NCBI GenBank assembly: GCA_963822115.1 | Contig: CAWGGM010000004.1 | Span: 310,001-374,000 of the forward strand | Length of the DNA stretch: 64,000 nucleotides | Direction of reading: 5' to 3' | Source: CAWDXG01 sp963822115 | Lineage (GTDB): Bacteria > Myxococcota_A > Polyangia > Polyangiales > Polyangiaceae | Shown: one piece after another, positions 46,595 through 60,302 of the stretch | Layout of the letters: every line of letters starts with the position of its first letter | Numbering within the stretch: position 1 is the stretch's first letter | Translations under genes and position numbers: made by a program | Notes under the pieces: generated by a model | Seen by the model: only the letters and a program-made list of their open reading frames with translations | Told to the model about the DNA's origin: nothing | Database searches by the model: none

Positions 46595-47209
46595 TCACTT
46601 GGCCATCGGGCGCTCTTCGGGGGCGCGGGCGATGCGGATGCAGAGGTGGCTCGCCTTGTCCTTGTAGGTACCGTAGCACCAGCCGTCGATCACGACCTGC
46701 ATGGCGGCGATGTGCTTGGGCTCGGTCTTCTTCTTGAAGCCGAGGTGCAGCGTCTTCGTCTCGTGCGGCTTGAAGGTGAAGTTGCTGCCGTTGATGCGCG
46801 ACGACTTGTAGGCGTGCTTCCTGATCGTGGCCGACAGCTGCTTGCCGCTCTTGTCGTAGTAGTAGATAGCGGCGCTCGCCCAGTGGATGGGCTTGTCGCT
46901 CGTGTTCGTGACCTCGAACTCCGGCGACTTGAAGAACTTGCTGTACTTGCCGGTGGACTTGATGGTGAACGGCGGCTTCAGGTCCGTGCCCTTGCAGTCG
47001 CACATGTGGAAGAACGTCCCGTCGCCGCCCTTGCAGCCGATCGGCTCGCACTTGTTCGGCGGCGCGGCGGACGCCGAAGGCTGGGCAGCCGCAACCGACG
47101 CCGAAGGCACGGCCGAAGCGGCCGGCGCGACGTCTGTCTTGCTCCCCTTGCAGGCAGCCACGGAACAGAGCGCGAGCGCGCCGGTGAGAGCGATGAGCTT
47201 GGCAGTCAT
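46595..47209 (-). CDS. lipoprotein with Cys-rich core domain
   Basis: This 204-aa protein has a lipoprotein signal (LIALTGALALCSVAACKGS, lipobox VAAC) and an Ala/Pro/Ser linker. The folded part starts with KCEPIGCKGGDGTFFHMCDC and has a beta-rich centre (FEVTNTSDKPIHWASAAIYY, FTFKPHETKTLHLGF) like an immunoglobulin-type domain, ending in a Cys-containing segment near WCYGTYKDK. GGGAGG lies five bases before the ATG. It is divergent from the transglycosylase gene, with two copies of a palindromic motif between them. Function is unknown. Confidence 0.75.
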   Translation of the reverse strand: MTAKLIALTGALALCSVAACKGSKTDVAPAASAVPSASVAAAQPSASAAPPNKCEPIGCKGGDGTFFHMCDCKGTDLKPPFTIKSTGKYSKFFKSPEFEVTNTSDKPIHWASAAIYYYDKSGKQLSATIRKHAYKSSRINGSNFTFKPHETKTLHLGFKKKTEPKHIAAMQVVIDGWCYGTYKDKASHLCIRIARAPEERPMAK

Positions 47210-47296
47210 GGATCCTCCCGAGTGAGTGAGCGAGTGAGCAGCGCCCGTCGTACGGGGACGGCCTCCCGGTCCTTCCCGGCTCTCGATCCCGGCACG

Positions 47297-47355
47297 TGTA
47301 GCATAATGCCACAATTTCTGGCCCGCAGCCTCTAGAAGTGTAGCAAAATGACACG
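47297..47355. promoter_or_regulatory. two palindromic operator-like sites, centres 42 bp apart
   Basis: TGTAGCATAATGCCACA (47297-47313) and TGTAGCAAAATGACACG (47339-47355) are near-copies of the perfect palindrome at 7656-7672. Their centres are 42 bp apart, four helical turns, so two dimers would sit on the same face. They lie between the divergent lipoprotein (start 47209) and transglycosylase (start 47425) genes and could control both. Confidence 0.5.
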
Positions 47356-47424
47356 ACTGGAATGCGGGAAGGCGCGCCTGGCGTTTCCTTGTGGGCGCCG
47401 ACCTGCGCCCGCTACGATCCCGTC

Positions 47425-48078
47425 ATGCTTCCGAAGCTGCGTCTCCGCCTCGCCAAGAGCGTCGCTACACCGCGCCTGCTCGCGGGCGTCGGCGCGCTCG
47501 CCGTGCTGACCGTGGCGGACGCAGGGCACGCGGACATCTACAAGACGGTCAACAAGAAGACCGGCGTCGTCACGTTCTCGAACGTGCCGAAGGGCGCGCA
47601 CTCCAGGCGCGTGGTGAAGAGCAAGCCGAAGCCGAAGGTGTTCATGCCGAGCGACACCTCGCCGGAACGCTTCACGCGCTACGACGCCTACATCCACCAG
47701 GCGGCCACGCTGTACCAGATCCCGGAAGCGCTGGTCCGGGCGGTGATCAAGGTGGAGAGCGATTTCGATCCGCGCGCCGTGTCGCACGCCAACGCCCACG
47801 GGCTGATGCAGCTCGTGCCCGAGACCGCGGAGCGCATGCAGGTCACGGACATCTACGATCCCCGCCAGAACATCTTCGGCGGGGTGCGCTACCTGCGCGT
47901 GCTGGCGAACCTGTTCAACGGCGATCTCGAGCTGACCATCGCGGCGTACAACGCCGGCGAGAACGCCGTCATCCGCTCCGGCGGCATTCCGCCGTACCAG
48001 GAGACGCAGGACTACGTGGCCAAGGTCGTCGCCTACTACCGCTACTACCGAGCGGCAGGGCTGAACGGCCGGCGCTGA
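47425..48078 (+). CDS. lytic transglycosylase with N-terminal DUF4124-like domain
   Basis: This 217-aa protein has a signal peptide (about 1-36), then a DUF4124-like domain (ADIYKTVNKKTGVVTFSNVP) and an SLT catalytic domain from about 85. The catalytic Glu is in VIKVESDFDPRAVSHANAHG, and GLMQLVPETAERM, NIFGGVRYLRVL and TIAAYNAGENAV follow in the usual order. It would cleave peptidoglycan between MurNAc and GlcNAc in the periplasm. Start at the ATG 47425 places the signal peptide right; the leader lacks a strong ribosome site. It is divergent from a lipoprotein gene. Confidence 0.88.
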   Translation: MLPKLRLRLAKSVATPRLLAGVGALAVLTVADAGHADIYKTVNKKTGVVTFSNVPKGAHSRRVVKSKPKPKVFMPSDTSPERFTRYDAYIHQAATLYQIPEALVRAVIKVESDFDPRAVSHANAHGLMQLVPETAERMQVTDIYDPRQNIFGGVRYLRVLANLFNGDLELTIAAYNAGENAVIRSGGIPPYQETQDYVAKVVAYYRYYRAAGLNGRR

Positions 48079-48202
48079 GCAGAACCGGACAGCGGCGCCA
48101 GGGTTGTGCCAGCGCGGGGCTGCGTGGCACAGCGCGCGGCGCTTGTTTTTCCGGGCCTCGAGCCGTCCGACCGATGGCCTGCATGTTGCTTTGCGGCGGG
48201 CC

Positions 48203-49099
48203 ATGCGGTGGATTGGCTTCGGCGCTCTGGTGATCTCTGGCTGCTCGCTGTTGGCGTGCGGCGGCAGCACCACGATCGGCAACACGGACACGGGAGGCAG
48301 CGCTGGTACCAGCAGCGGCGGCAGCGGCGGCACCGTCGGCGGATGCAACTGCGCGGCCGGCTATCACTGCCAGATCGTGAGCGGCAGCTACACGTGCGTG
48401 CCCGACCCCGGGACCGGTGGGAGTGGCGGCACGGCGGGGACCGCGGGCGCGGGAGGCACGGCGGGGACCGCGGGCGCCGGCGGGAGCGCTGGCACGACAA
48501 GCGAATGCAGCGCGGCGCTGAAAGCGGGCGCGCAGCTCGGAGGAACACCGGTGGGCTTCGGCTCAGGCACCCCGAGCGGCAGCGCGAAGGTGGCACAGGT
48601 CTCGGCAGACAGTCTGCAGTTGTCGACGCCATCGACCTCGTTCGAGTTCAAGTGGGTCGGCCCCGATCTGACCGGTCGCTTCACCCAGGGCGAACCCGTC
48701 GTCATCGGTCGCCAGGACGGCTGGGACTACGTCGGGGGGCTCTCGAGCCTGGCGGCGGCCAGGAGCGACTTCGGCTTCGTGGCGCCGCAGGAGATCCCGC
48801 CCATCCCGATGCTGGCCGGGCCGCACCTGGCGTACGGCACCGAGTGCACATTCACCGAAGCGAGCGGAGGCTGCGCCCAGCCGCCGGGCACCGTCAGCCT
48901 GCTCACGGTCGACGCAACGACCGGAGCCGGCATCGTGTCGGCCGGGCAGAAGAAGACCATCCAGTTCATGGATTGGCAGATCCACAACGACGGCAGCGCG
49001 CAGTACCCCGGCTACGGCAGCAGCAGCTGTGTCGCCGAAGCCGGCTTCGCCAGCGTTGTCACCGTGCTCGGCCCCTCGCCCATCAACGGCGGACCGTAA
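48203..49099 (+). CDS. lipoprotein with Gly/Thr-rich linker, duplicated family
   Basis: This 298-aa lipoprotein begins MRWIGFGALVISGCSLLACG (lipobox LLAC). A short Cys-containing segment follows (GGCNCAAGYHCQIVSGSYTC), then a Gly/Thr/Ala linker built from GGTAGTAGA repeats. The C-terminal domain of about 180 residues (VAQVSADSLQLSTPSTSFEF, KWVGPDLTGRFTQGEPVVIG, ending ASVVTVLGPSPINGGP) is beta-rich. The same domain occurs in the decayed gene immediately downstream. No family is recognised. Confidence 0.75.
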   Translation: MRWIGFGALVISGCSLLACGGSTTIGNTDTGGSAGTSSGGSGGTVGGCNCAAGYHCQIVSGSYTCVPDPGTGGSGGTAGTAGAGGTAGTAGAGGSAGTTSECSAALKAGAQLGGTPVGFGSGTPSGSAKVAQVSADSLQLSTPSTSFEFKWVGPDLTGRFTQGEPVVIGRQDGWDYVGGLSSLAAARSDFGFVAPQEIPPIPMLAGPHLAYGTECTFTEASGGCAQPPGTVSLLTVDATTGAGIVSAGQKKTIQFMDWQIHNDGSAQYPGYGSSSCVAEAGFASVVTVLGPSPINGGP

Positions 49100-49117
49100 C
49101 GGGTGTAGTCTGGAGGA

Positions 49118-49917
49118 GTGCGGATCCGCTTCGCCGCGATGTTGTCGGCGTGCGCGCTCTTTGCATGCGGACGGCACGCGACGATCACGACTGCACCCGA
49201 CAGCGGCATGAGCGGGAGCGCGGGGGACGACGCGGGTGTGGACGCGAGCGCGGGCGCGGGCGGCGTCGACGGCAGCGGTGATGCGGGCGTCGACGGGAGC
49301 GGAGACGCAGCCGGAGCGAGACGTGCGAGCCCGTCGGGCCGCCGAGTGTTGGTACGTCCCCGGGCTTCAACGTCCCCGTCCAGACGACCACTGGCACCGT
49401 CGCGAAGGTCCAGGCCGACAGCCTCTCCCTCGTCGCCGCCGACGGAATGGCGGTGGCGTTCGTGTGGCAGGGCCCGGATCTCACCGGCTACTTCCGTGGC
49501 GGAGAGACCGTGGGCCTAGGAGTACAGAACGGCTGGCAGTACGTGGCGAGCGCTGCCAGCCTCGCCGCCGCGCGGAACGACTACGGCTCCCCGTACCCCC
49601 CGTACCCCTTGAACCCGCCACAAGATGTCCCGCCGCTGCCGCTCGGCGCGTAGCTGCGTCTGTCCTACGCCAACGGATGCAGTTGGGGGGATACGGTCTG
49701 CAACGAGGCCTTCGTGAAGCTCGCGGTCGAGGCGACGACAGACGCCGGCGTGCTATCGGTCGACCACGGCAAGAGCGGACAGCTCGCAGGCTGGCACGTC
49801 GACAACATCTACAGCGTGTGGAAGTCAGGCTCCATGACCGCCTGCACCGACGACAACCCCGGCTACGCAAGCCTGATCACGGTGCTCGGCCCCTCGCCGA
49901 TCAACAGCGGGCCATAA
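49118..49917 (+). pseudogene. decayed paralogue of the upstream lipoprotein gene
   Basis: The first frame (49118 to about 49315) encodes a signal peptide with lipobox LFAC and a Gly/Asp/Ala linker. Similarity to the neighbour then moves to another frame (VQTTTGTVAKVQADSLSLVA, FVWQGPDLTGYFRGGETVGL), so a frameshift lies near 49310-49320. In that frame a TAG at 49651-49653 interrupts LPLGA-stop-LRLSYANGC, after which the rest continues to GYASLITVLGPSPINSGP. The closing motif is nearly identical to the paralogue. Start is GTG 49118 or ATG 49139. Two lesions argue for real decay after tandem duplication. Confidence 0.75.
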
Positions 49918-50318
49918 CAGAGGTTCGAAGGGGCCTGCAGGTCCTGGCAACCGCTCCACGTCGCAGATACACAACGCTCGCGCTGCGCCATCGCGCCCTG
50001 CTTCGTCGCTTGGCGATTCTCGCCACACAGAGGCACGGAGGCACGGAGGCACGGAGGTCGGGAGGGGCAACTGCGCAAGCCGGGCTTGGCTCCCTTTTCA
50101 GCCGCCAGGCGCTCGTTTTCGTCGCCAAGCGCCGCTTGGACGTATTTTCAGCCGCCTCGCGCTTGTTTTCGTCGCCAAGCCCGGGCTTGGCGTCCATTTC
50201 AAGCGCGGCGCGCTTTGACGGGGTGGGCCCGCGCGCGGCGGAGGCGCGCGCTTGGGACCACGCGCCGCGCGGGAGCGCGGCGCACCGCGCATCGACGACC
50301 AAGAGCGGAGGGCAGCCC
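49918..50318. other. 401-bp intergenic region with short and long tandem repeats
   Basis: This lies between the decayed lipoprotein gene and the convergent WYL gene. An 8-bp unit AGGCACGG occurs three and a half times at 50031-50062. The 50-bp repeat array follows, and GC-rich palindromes (about 50230-50290) lie before the WYL stop. No gene is seen. Confidence 0.5.
50084..50222. repeat. 50-bp tandem repeat array with GCTTGG/CCAAGC arms
   Basis: Units begin with GCTTGG at 50084, 50134 and 50185 (the third is partial). They share TTTTCAGCCGCC and GTTTTCGTCGCCAAGC. Each unit starts with GCTTGG and ends with CCAAGC, so each can fold, and the junctions form palindromes, for example the perfect CCAAGCCCGGGCTTGG at 50175-50190. 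It may act as a two-way transcription barrier or a protein-binding array. Confidence 0.6.
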
Positions 50319-51398
50319 CTAGCCCCGCTTGCTCTTCTTCTTGGCGGTCGCCTTCTTCGCCTTCGCGCGCGCTCGCGGCTTCTTGTAGCCGGCCAGCGCG
50401 TTTTCGAGCTCCGCCGTCACGCGCTCCACGAGCTCGGGCGGTTCGACCACGCGGGCGCGCTGGCCCCACTCGAGCACCCAGCTGGCAACCTGGTTCAGGT
50501 TGCCGATGGTCATCGTCAGCCGCACGCCGCCGTTCGCGATGGACGCGAGCTTCTGCGTGGCGTGGACCTTGCGCATGCGGACGTACGCGGCGGCGGCCGC
50601 GTCGAAGTCGATGACCACCTTGTGCCGTTCCTTCGAGCGCCAGATGCCGAGCTCGCCCTGGAAGTAGTCGTCGATGCTGAAGTCATCCGGCAGCTCGAAG
50701 CGCTCGGTGACGGCGCATTCGGTGTCGCGCATGCGATCGAGCACGAACGTGCGCACCTCGCCGCGGTCCACGTGGTAGCCGACGCAGTAGATGCTGTCGC
50801 GATGCAGCACCATGGCGTAGGGGTGGATGGTGATGCGCTCCTCGGCTCCGCGCGCGGCGCTCTGGTACAGGAGCGAAAGCGGGCGGAGATCGGAAACGGC
50901 CTGGAACAGGTCGTCGAGCTCGTCGGTCTTCTGCGCGTAGTTCTTGGGCGCGAACGGCAGGTACAGGAAGCGATCCTCGAGCCGCGCGTCGGCCAGCCCT
51001 GCGTTGGGACCACGCCCAGGGCGCTGCGCAAACGCAAGCAACTTGCCGACGGCCATGTCGATCTCGTCGAACAGCGCGGAGCCGCGCATCGGTTCGAAGA
51101 TGCGGCGGGCTGCGAGCAGCGCGTACGCCTGTGTGCGGCGGAGCTCGACCTTGCGCGGGATCTCGCCAGCGCGGATGCGCCAGAGCAACGGCCCACCGCC
51201 GCGCGTCTCGATGGATTCGAGATCGTACTCGCGCTCGATCTCCTTGAGGTAGCGCCGCATCGTGCGTGTGGTTACGTCGAGCGCTCCGGCGAGTTCGTAC
51301 AACGAGACGCCGCGGGGGTGCTTGGTGAGAAGCTCGCGCAGACGGTCGACACGGCGGTGCTGGGTGAATCGTCCCTGGGGGCGGCCAAGTCCCTTCAC
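50319..51398 (-). CDS. WYL-domain transcriptional regulator
   Basis: This protein of about 359 aa has an N-terminal helix-turn-helix (HRRVDRLRELLTKHPRGVSL, VTTRTMRRYLKEIEREY), then a WYL domain (LLYQSAARGAEERITIHPYA, DSIYCVGYHVDRGEVRTFVL with DRM) and a C-terminal WCX-like extension (WVLEWGQRARVVEPPELVER), then a very basic tail. WYL regulators sense nucleotides or nucleic acids and act as transcription factors. I chose the GTG at 51398, where HTH similarity starts and GAGG precedes; the longer frame is less convincing. It is divergent from the VWA/MopE gene and may control it. Confidence 0.82.
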   Translation of the reverse strand: MKGLGRPQGRFTQHRRVDRLRELLTKHPRGVSLYELAGALDVTTRTMRRYLKEIEREYDLESIETRGGGPLLWRIRAGEIPRKVELRRTQAYALLAARRIFEPMRGSALFDEIDMAVGKLLAFAQRPGRGPNAGLADARLEDRFLYLPFAPKNYAQKTDELDDLFQAVSDLRPLSLLYQSAARGAEERITIHPYAMVLHRDSIYCVGYHVDRGEVRTFVLDRMRDTECAVTERFELPDDFSIDDYFQGELGIWRSKERHKVVIDFDAAAAAYVRMRKVHATQKLASIANGGVRLTMTIGNLNQVASWVLEWGQRARVVEPPELVERVTAELENALAGYKKPRARAKAKKATAKKKSKRG

Positions 51399-51682
51399 GC
51401 CCTCACCGCTACCGCTGCCCGGCGCCGGTCGTCCAGGCCAAGCCCTTCGCGGATTCTTCCGCCAAGCAGACAACCCCTGGAAACCGCTTGACAATTTTTG
51501 TATGCCCAGAGGCGTACGTCGGTGCTTGAGATGCCCGCGTATTCTCGTGTAGCGTGGACTACTGCGGGCTTCTGCCCGCGCTGGTGCGGTGACGCTCCTG
51601 AGCAGCCTGGTGTCCGTGTGTGCGGGTACCACGCTACCGAGGGCTCACTTTCCTCGAGCTTGTCAACGACAGGAATCCGATC
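51399..51682. promoter_or_regulatory. divergent promoter region for the WYL and VWA/MopE genes
   Basis: A TTGACA -35-like hexamer lies at 51487-51492 on the plus strand within an A/T-rich patch (CTTGACAATTTTTGTATG), though no good -10 follows at the right distance. A hairpin GCGGGC-TTCT-GCCCGC lies at 51564-51579 in the presumed leader. Regulation by the divergent WYL protein would act here. Confidence 0.4.
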
Positions 51683-55815
<4,133 letters not shown>

Positions 55816-55819
<4 letters not shown>

Positions 55820-58800
55820 GGCCGCACACCTGGGCAGCCGCGTTCGTGGCGGTCACCGTGGGTCTACTCGGGATCACCGGGTGTACGACCAACAGCTTCT
55901 GCTTCAACGACTGCGCCGGCGACGCAGGAACCAACACCGACACCGGCACCCCGGTCGATAGCGGACACGATGCCATCGTGTTCAACGACAGCGGCTCCGA
56001 CGGCCCGATCTTCAACTTCGACGCCGCCAGCGACGCAGACGCCTGCGTGCAGCACAACGGTGGCGTCGAGACCTGCGACGGCCTCGACGACAACTGCGAT
56101 GGCGTCATCGACAACGTCACGGACAAGAACGAGCTGTCCAAGCCGACTTCGTGCGGCACCTGTGCCACCGATTGCACGAAGCTGCTCACGGGTGCCATCG
56201 GGCCGACGTGTACGCCGCCGGCAAAGCTCGATGGCAAGACGCCCGGCACCTGCGGCTACACCAAGTGCGACCCGGACTACCGCGACAAGGACGGCAACCC
56301 GGCCAACGGCTGCGAGTACAAGTGCCCGTTCACGCCGGTCGGCCCCGAAGTCTGCGACAACCAGGACAACAACTGCGACGGCCAGGTCGACGAGGGCTTC
56401 GACCTGTGCAGCGACGTGAATAACTGCGGCAAGTGCGGCAAGAAGTGCGTGATCGCGCACGGCACCGGCAAGTGCGCCAGCACGGCAACCGGCAGCGCCT
56501 GCAACACGACCAACACGACCTGCGAGGTCGCAAGCTGTGACCCGGGCTACTACGACATCGACGGCTCGGCCGACAACGGCTGCGAGTACAAGTGCACCAA
56601 GACCAACGGCGGCAAGGAAATCTGCGACGGTCTCGACAACAACTGCGACGGCAAGATCGACAACGTCGACCCGGCGCTCACAACCGACGACACGAGAATC
56701 GGCCAGGACTGCTGGGGCAGCCCGAATGGCCTCTGTTCGACCGCCGCCTACACCGGCGTGAGCAAGTGCATCAACGCCCAGATCACATGCTGCGACGTCA
56801 ACTCGAACACCGACGTCAATACGAGCAACTCCAACCTGCCTGCAACGGGCCTGCGCAACGGCCTCTGCGATAGCAGCACGGGAGCGCAGGTCCTCAAGCC
56901 GGGCGACAAGCTCGAGACGTGCAACGGCATCGACGACGACTGCGACGGCATCACGGACGACAACCTGACCGACACCGGCGGCGCGTGCGGCATCAGCCAG
57001 GGCAGCTGCCACCAGGGCACCCAGCAGTGCGTCAACGGCGCGCTAACGTGCTCCGGAAACGTCTCGCCACAGCCCGAGCTCTGCAACGGCTATGACGACG
57101 ACTGCGACGGCGTGATCGACGGCACCATCCCGTCCGGTGGTCCCACCACCTGCACGCAGAACAGCGACTGCCCGAGCGGGCAGCTGTGCATGACCACCAG
57201 CTCGAATACCAAGGTCTGTGCCCTGCCGCCGACGGACGCGGGTGGCGACTGCGACGTGCCGCCTCCGGCACCGGCCGGCGCGACGCAGCCCTGCAAGAAG
57301 GGTACGCTGACCTGCGTGGGCTCCAAGCTCACCTGCCTGGGTTCGGTGGGTCCCACGTCGACCACCGACTCCTGCAACGTGGACGCGAACTGCGATGGCG
57401 TGCTGACCAACCAGCCGAACCTGCAGACGGACGTGCACAACTGCGGCTCGTGCGGCAACGACTGCATAGCCAACCACCCGAGCTCGAACGCCACGTGGGC
57501 GTGCCAGTCCGGCGCGTGCGTCCCGACCGGGTGTGTTCTGGGGCACATCAACTGCAACGGTGATGCGACCACCTGCGAAACGGCGTGTACGTTCCAATCG
57601 GCGAACGAGATCTGCGACGGCAAGGACGACAACTGCAACTGCCAGGTCGATGAGAACCTGACCACACCCAGCCCGACGCAGGTCTGCGATGTCTCGTCTG
57701 GCGCAACGGACCCGGGCTGCTTGGCCGGACCGGGTGGCGTGTCGGTCTCCTGCGCGGACCTGGGCGGCGGCACCTACGGCTGGAAGTGCACGTTCCCGAG
57801 TGGCTACTGCGACAACAGCGCCGGGCCGAACTACTGCTCGGGCACCACGGACGTGTGCGACGGCAAGGACAACAACTGCAACGGCATCGCCGACGAGAAC
57901 TTCAAGCCGCCAGTCATGACGAACGGCTATCTCGGTGAGGCTTGCTCCACGCCGGCCAGCGACGGCGCCTGCAGGGGCTTCGGCCAGTACGTGTGCAACG
58001 GCCCGAACGCCACCAAGTGCAATGCGGTCACGGACACGAGCAAGGCCAGCCCCGAAGTCTGCGACGGCATCGACAACGACTGCGACGGCTCCACCGACGA
58101 GCCCTTCACGGCCCCGGGGTCGAACCCGAGCTACGTCAAGCCCGCCGTCACGCGGCTCACGAGCGGCGTCTGGATCTACCAGTACGAGGCCAGCCGCCCC
58201 GGCGCGACGTCGACCGATCCCGGCTCGGGCAACGGCTACCAGACCGCTGCGCCGTCTGGCGTGACGCTGGACAAGACGCAGTCCTGCTCCATGTCGGGGG
58301 TGATCCCGTGGTTCAACGTCACGCCTACGGAGGCCGCGCAGACCTGCATCGCGCGCGGTGGCCGGCTGTGCCAGACGAGCGACTGGGAGCAGGCGTGCCA
58401 AGCGACCAACAACTGCACGCGGGGCTACGCGCCGCACACCGCAGTCTGCAAGAGCAACGGCACGTACGGCTCCAACAACAACCGGATTTGCAACATCGGG
58501 CCGTTCGACTTCGACGGCAATCCGTCCAACGGCATCCAGGACGGCCTCTTGCCGACGGCCTACAGCAATGGAACGTACGGTCTGTTCAATTGCTGGGCGG
58601 ACTGGAGCGGCACCTCGGGCAACACCAGCGGCGTGAACGACAACATCCGCGACATCGAGGGCAACCTGCGCGAGATCACCTACAACACCAGCGTCAGCTC
58701 CGGCGGCTGCGGCCTGACAGACCCGGCGGGAACCTGCCTGTTCTCGCTGATGGGCGGCGCCTTCAACACCCAGTCGGAGGACGGCGCGGCTTGCAACTTC

Positions 58801-58878
58801 ACCTTCTACACGGTGGACAACAAGTTCAAGCTCTTCGACACGGGTTTCCGCTGCTGCTTCGACACGAGTCCCGACTGA
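55816..58878 (+). CDS. MopE-repeat lipoprotein with C-terminal SUMF1-like domain
   Basis: This 1020-aa lipoprotein has the signal MRPHTWAAAFVAVTVGLLG and lipobox ITGC at about 21-24, an Asp/Gly linker, and about eight MopE-type repeats (CDGLDDNCDGVIDN, CDNQDNNCDGQVDE and so on) plus one degenerate copy. The last 250 residues look like a formylglycine-generating enzyme (SUMF1/FGE-sulfatase) domain: VTPTEAAQTCIARGGRLCQT with SDWEQAC, IEGNLREITYN, SLMGGAFNTQSEDGAACNF and DTGFRCC. AAGGAG lies about eight bases before the ATG, which overlaps the previous stop. The pair is probably made together and displayed at the cell surface. Confidence 0.82.
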
Positions 58879-58952
58879 TGGCGGGCGGCTCGCTCCGGCG
58901 GGCCGCTCTGAAAACTTGACTCCTCGCCCCGGAGCGACGACTTCCTGGGCCT

Positions 58953-60293
58953 ATGGCCCAGAGCAAGCACAGCAGAACAACACGACTGAACCCGGTCGAG
59001 CTCATCATCAAGAAGCGAGACGGCGGCGAGCTCACTGCCGAACAGATCCGCGCGCTGGTCGATGGATTCGTTGCCGGCGATGTCGCGGACTACCAGATGA
59101 GCGCCTGGCTGATGGCGGCGTTCCTGCGCGGCCTGGGCGACGGGGAGACCGTCGCCCTGACGGACGCGATGCTGCACTCGGGCGACGTGCTCCAGCTCAA
59201 GAGCGTCAAGGCACCCCGCGTCGACAAGCACTCCACCGGCGGCGTGGGCGACAAGATCAGCATCTGCCTGGCACCGCTCGTCGCGGCGTGCGGCGTCGCG
59301 GTGCCGATGATCTCGGGGCGCGGGCTCGGGCACACCGGCGGCACGCTCGACAAGCTGGAAGCGATCCCCGGCTACAGTGTGAACCTCGACGCCAAGCGCT
59401 TCGAGAAGGTGGTGCGCGACGTTGGAACGTCGATGATCGGCCAGACCGACCGGCTGGCGCCAGCGGACCGGCGCATCTACGCGCTCAGGGATGTGACGGG
59501 CACGGTCGAGTGCATCCCGCTGATCGTGGCCAGCATCCTGTCGAAGAAGCTGGCCGAGGGCATCGAGGGGCTCGTGCTCGACGTGAAGGTCGGGCGCGGC
59601 GCGTTCATGAAGGACATCGAGTCAGCCCGCGAGCTCGCGCGCACCCTGGTGCGCGTGGGCCGGCGCGCCGGCAAGAAGGTGGTCGCACTGCTCACCGACA
59701 TGTCGGCGCCGATCGGACTGACGATCGGCAACGCGCTGGAAACGCGCGAGGCCATCGACGTGCTGCGCGGTGAGGGTCCGGCCGATACGCTCGAACTGAC
59801 ACTCGCTCTGGGCGCCGAGATGCTGGTGCTGGGCGGCGTGGCGAAGAGGACCGCAGAGGCCAGAAAGCAGCTCCAGCAGGCGATCAAGAGCGGTGCGGGG
59901 CTCGAGCGGATGATAGCGATGGTCGAGGCCCAGGGCGGCGATCCGCGTGCGGTGGAAGACACGACGCGGCTGCCGCGCGCACCCCATCGCGTCGCAGTCG
60001 ATGCGCCGAAGACCGGCTACGTAGCGGCGGCGGATGCACTGGACCTCGGCCTGGCGTCGGTCGCGCTGGGCGCCGGGCGCACGCGCGCGGATCAGGATGT
60101 GGATCCGGCCGTCGGCATCGAGCTCAGCGCCAAGCCGGGCGATCGCGTCGAGAAGGGGCAGCCGCTGTGCTGGCTGCACGTGCGCTCCAAGCGGGGTACG
60201 GCTGCTGTTGCCGAGCGGGCCCAGCGCGCGTTCAGCATCGGCCGGGCGCGCCCTGCCGCGACGCCGCTGGTCATCGAGCGCATCGCTCGCTGA
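58953..60293 (+). CDS. deoA: pyrimidine-nucleoside / thymidine phosphorylase
   Basis: This 446-aa enzyme phosphorolyses thymidine or uridine for pyrimidine salvage. NPVELIIKKRDGGELTAEQI opens the alpha domain. The glycine-rich phosphate loop VDKHSTGGVGDKIS, SGRGLGHTGGTLDKLEAIPG, and DVKVGRGAFMKDI are signatures of the family, and the C-terminal domain has GYVAAADALDLGLASVALGA. Size and order match pyrimidine-nucleoside phosphorylase. A nine-bp inverted repeat (TCGCTCCGG at 58890 and CCGGAGCGA at 58929) lies just upstream. It converges on metG. Confidence 0.93.
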   Translation: MAQSKHSRTTRLNPVELIIKKRDGGELTAEQIRALVDGFVAGDVADYQMSAWLMAAFLRGLGDGETVALTDAMLHSGDVLQLKSVKAPRVDKHSTGGVGDKISICLAPLVAACGVAVPMISGRGLGHTGGTLDKLEAIPGYSVNLDAKRFEKVVRDVGTSMIGQTDRLAPADRRIYALRDVTGTVECIPLIVASILSKKLAEGIEGLVLDVKVGRGAFMKDIESARELARTLVRVGRRAGKKVVALLTDMSAPIGLTIGNALETREAIDVLRGEGPADTLELTLALGAEMLVLGGVAKRTAEARKQLQQAIKSGAGLERMIAMVEAQGGDPRAVEDTTRLPRAPHRVAVDAPKTGYVAAADALDLGLASVALGAGRTRADQDVDPAVGIELSAKPGDRVEKGQPLCWLHVRSKRGTAAVAERAQRAFSIGRARPAATPLVIERIAR

Positions 60294-60302
60294 ACGCGGC
60301 GC

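Noticed and set aside
51487..51515. A full sigma-70 promoter before the VWA gene
   Set aside because: TTGACA is perfect but no -10 hexamer follows at 16-18 bases, so only a weak regulatory note is given.
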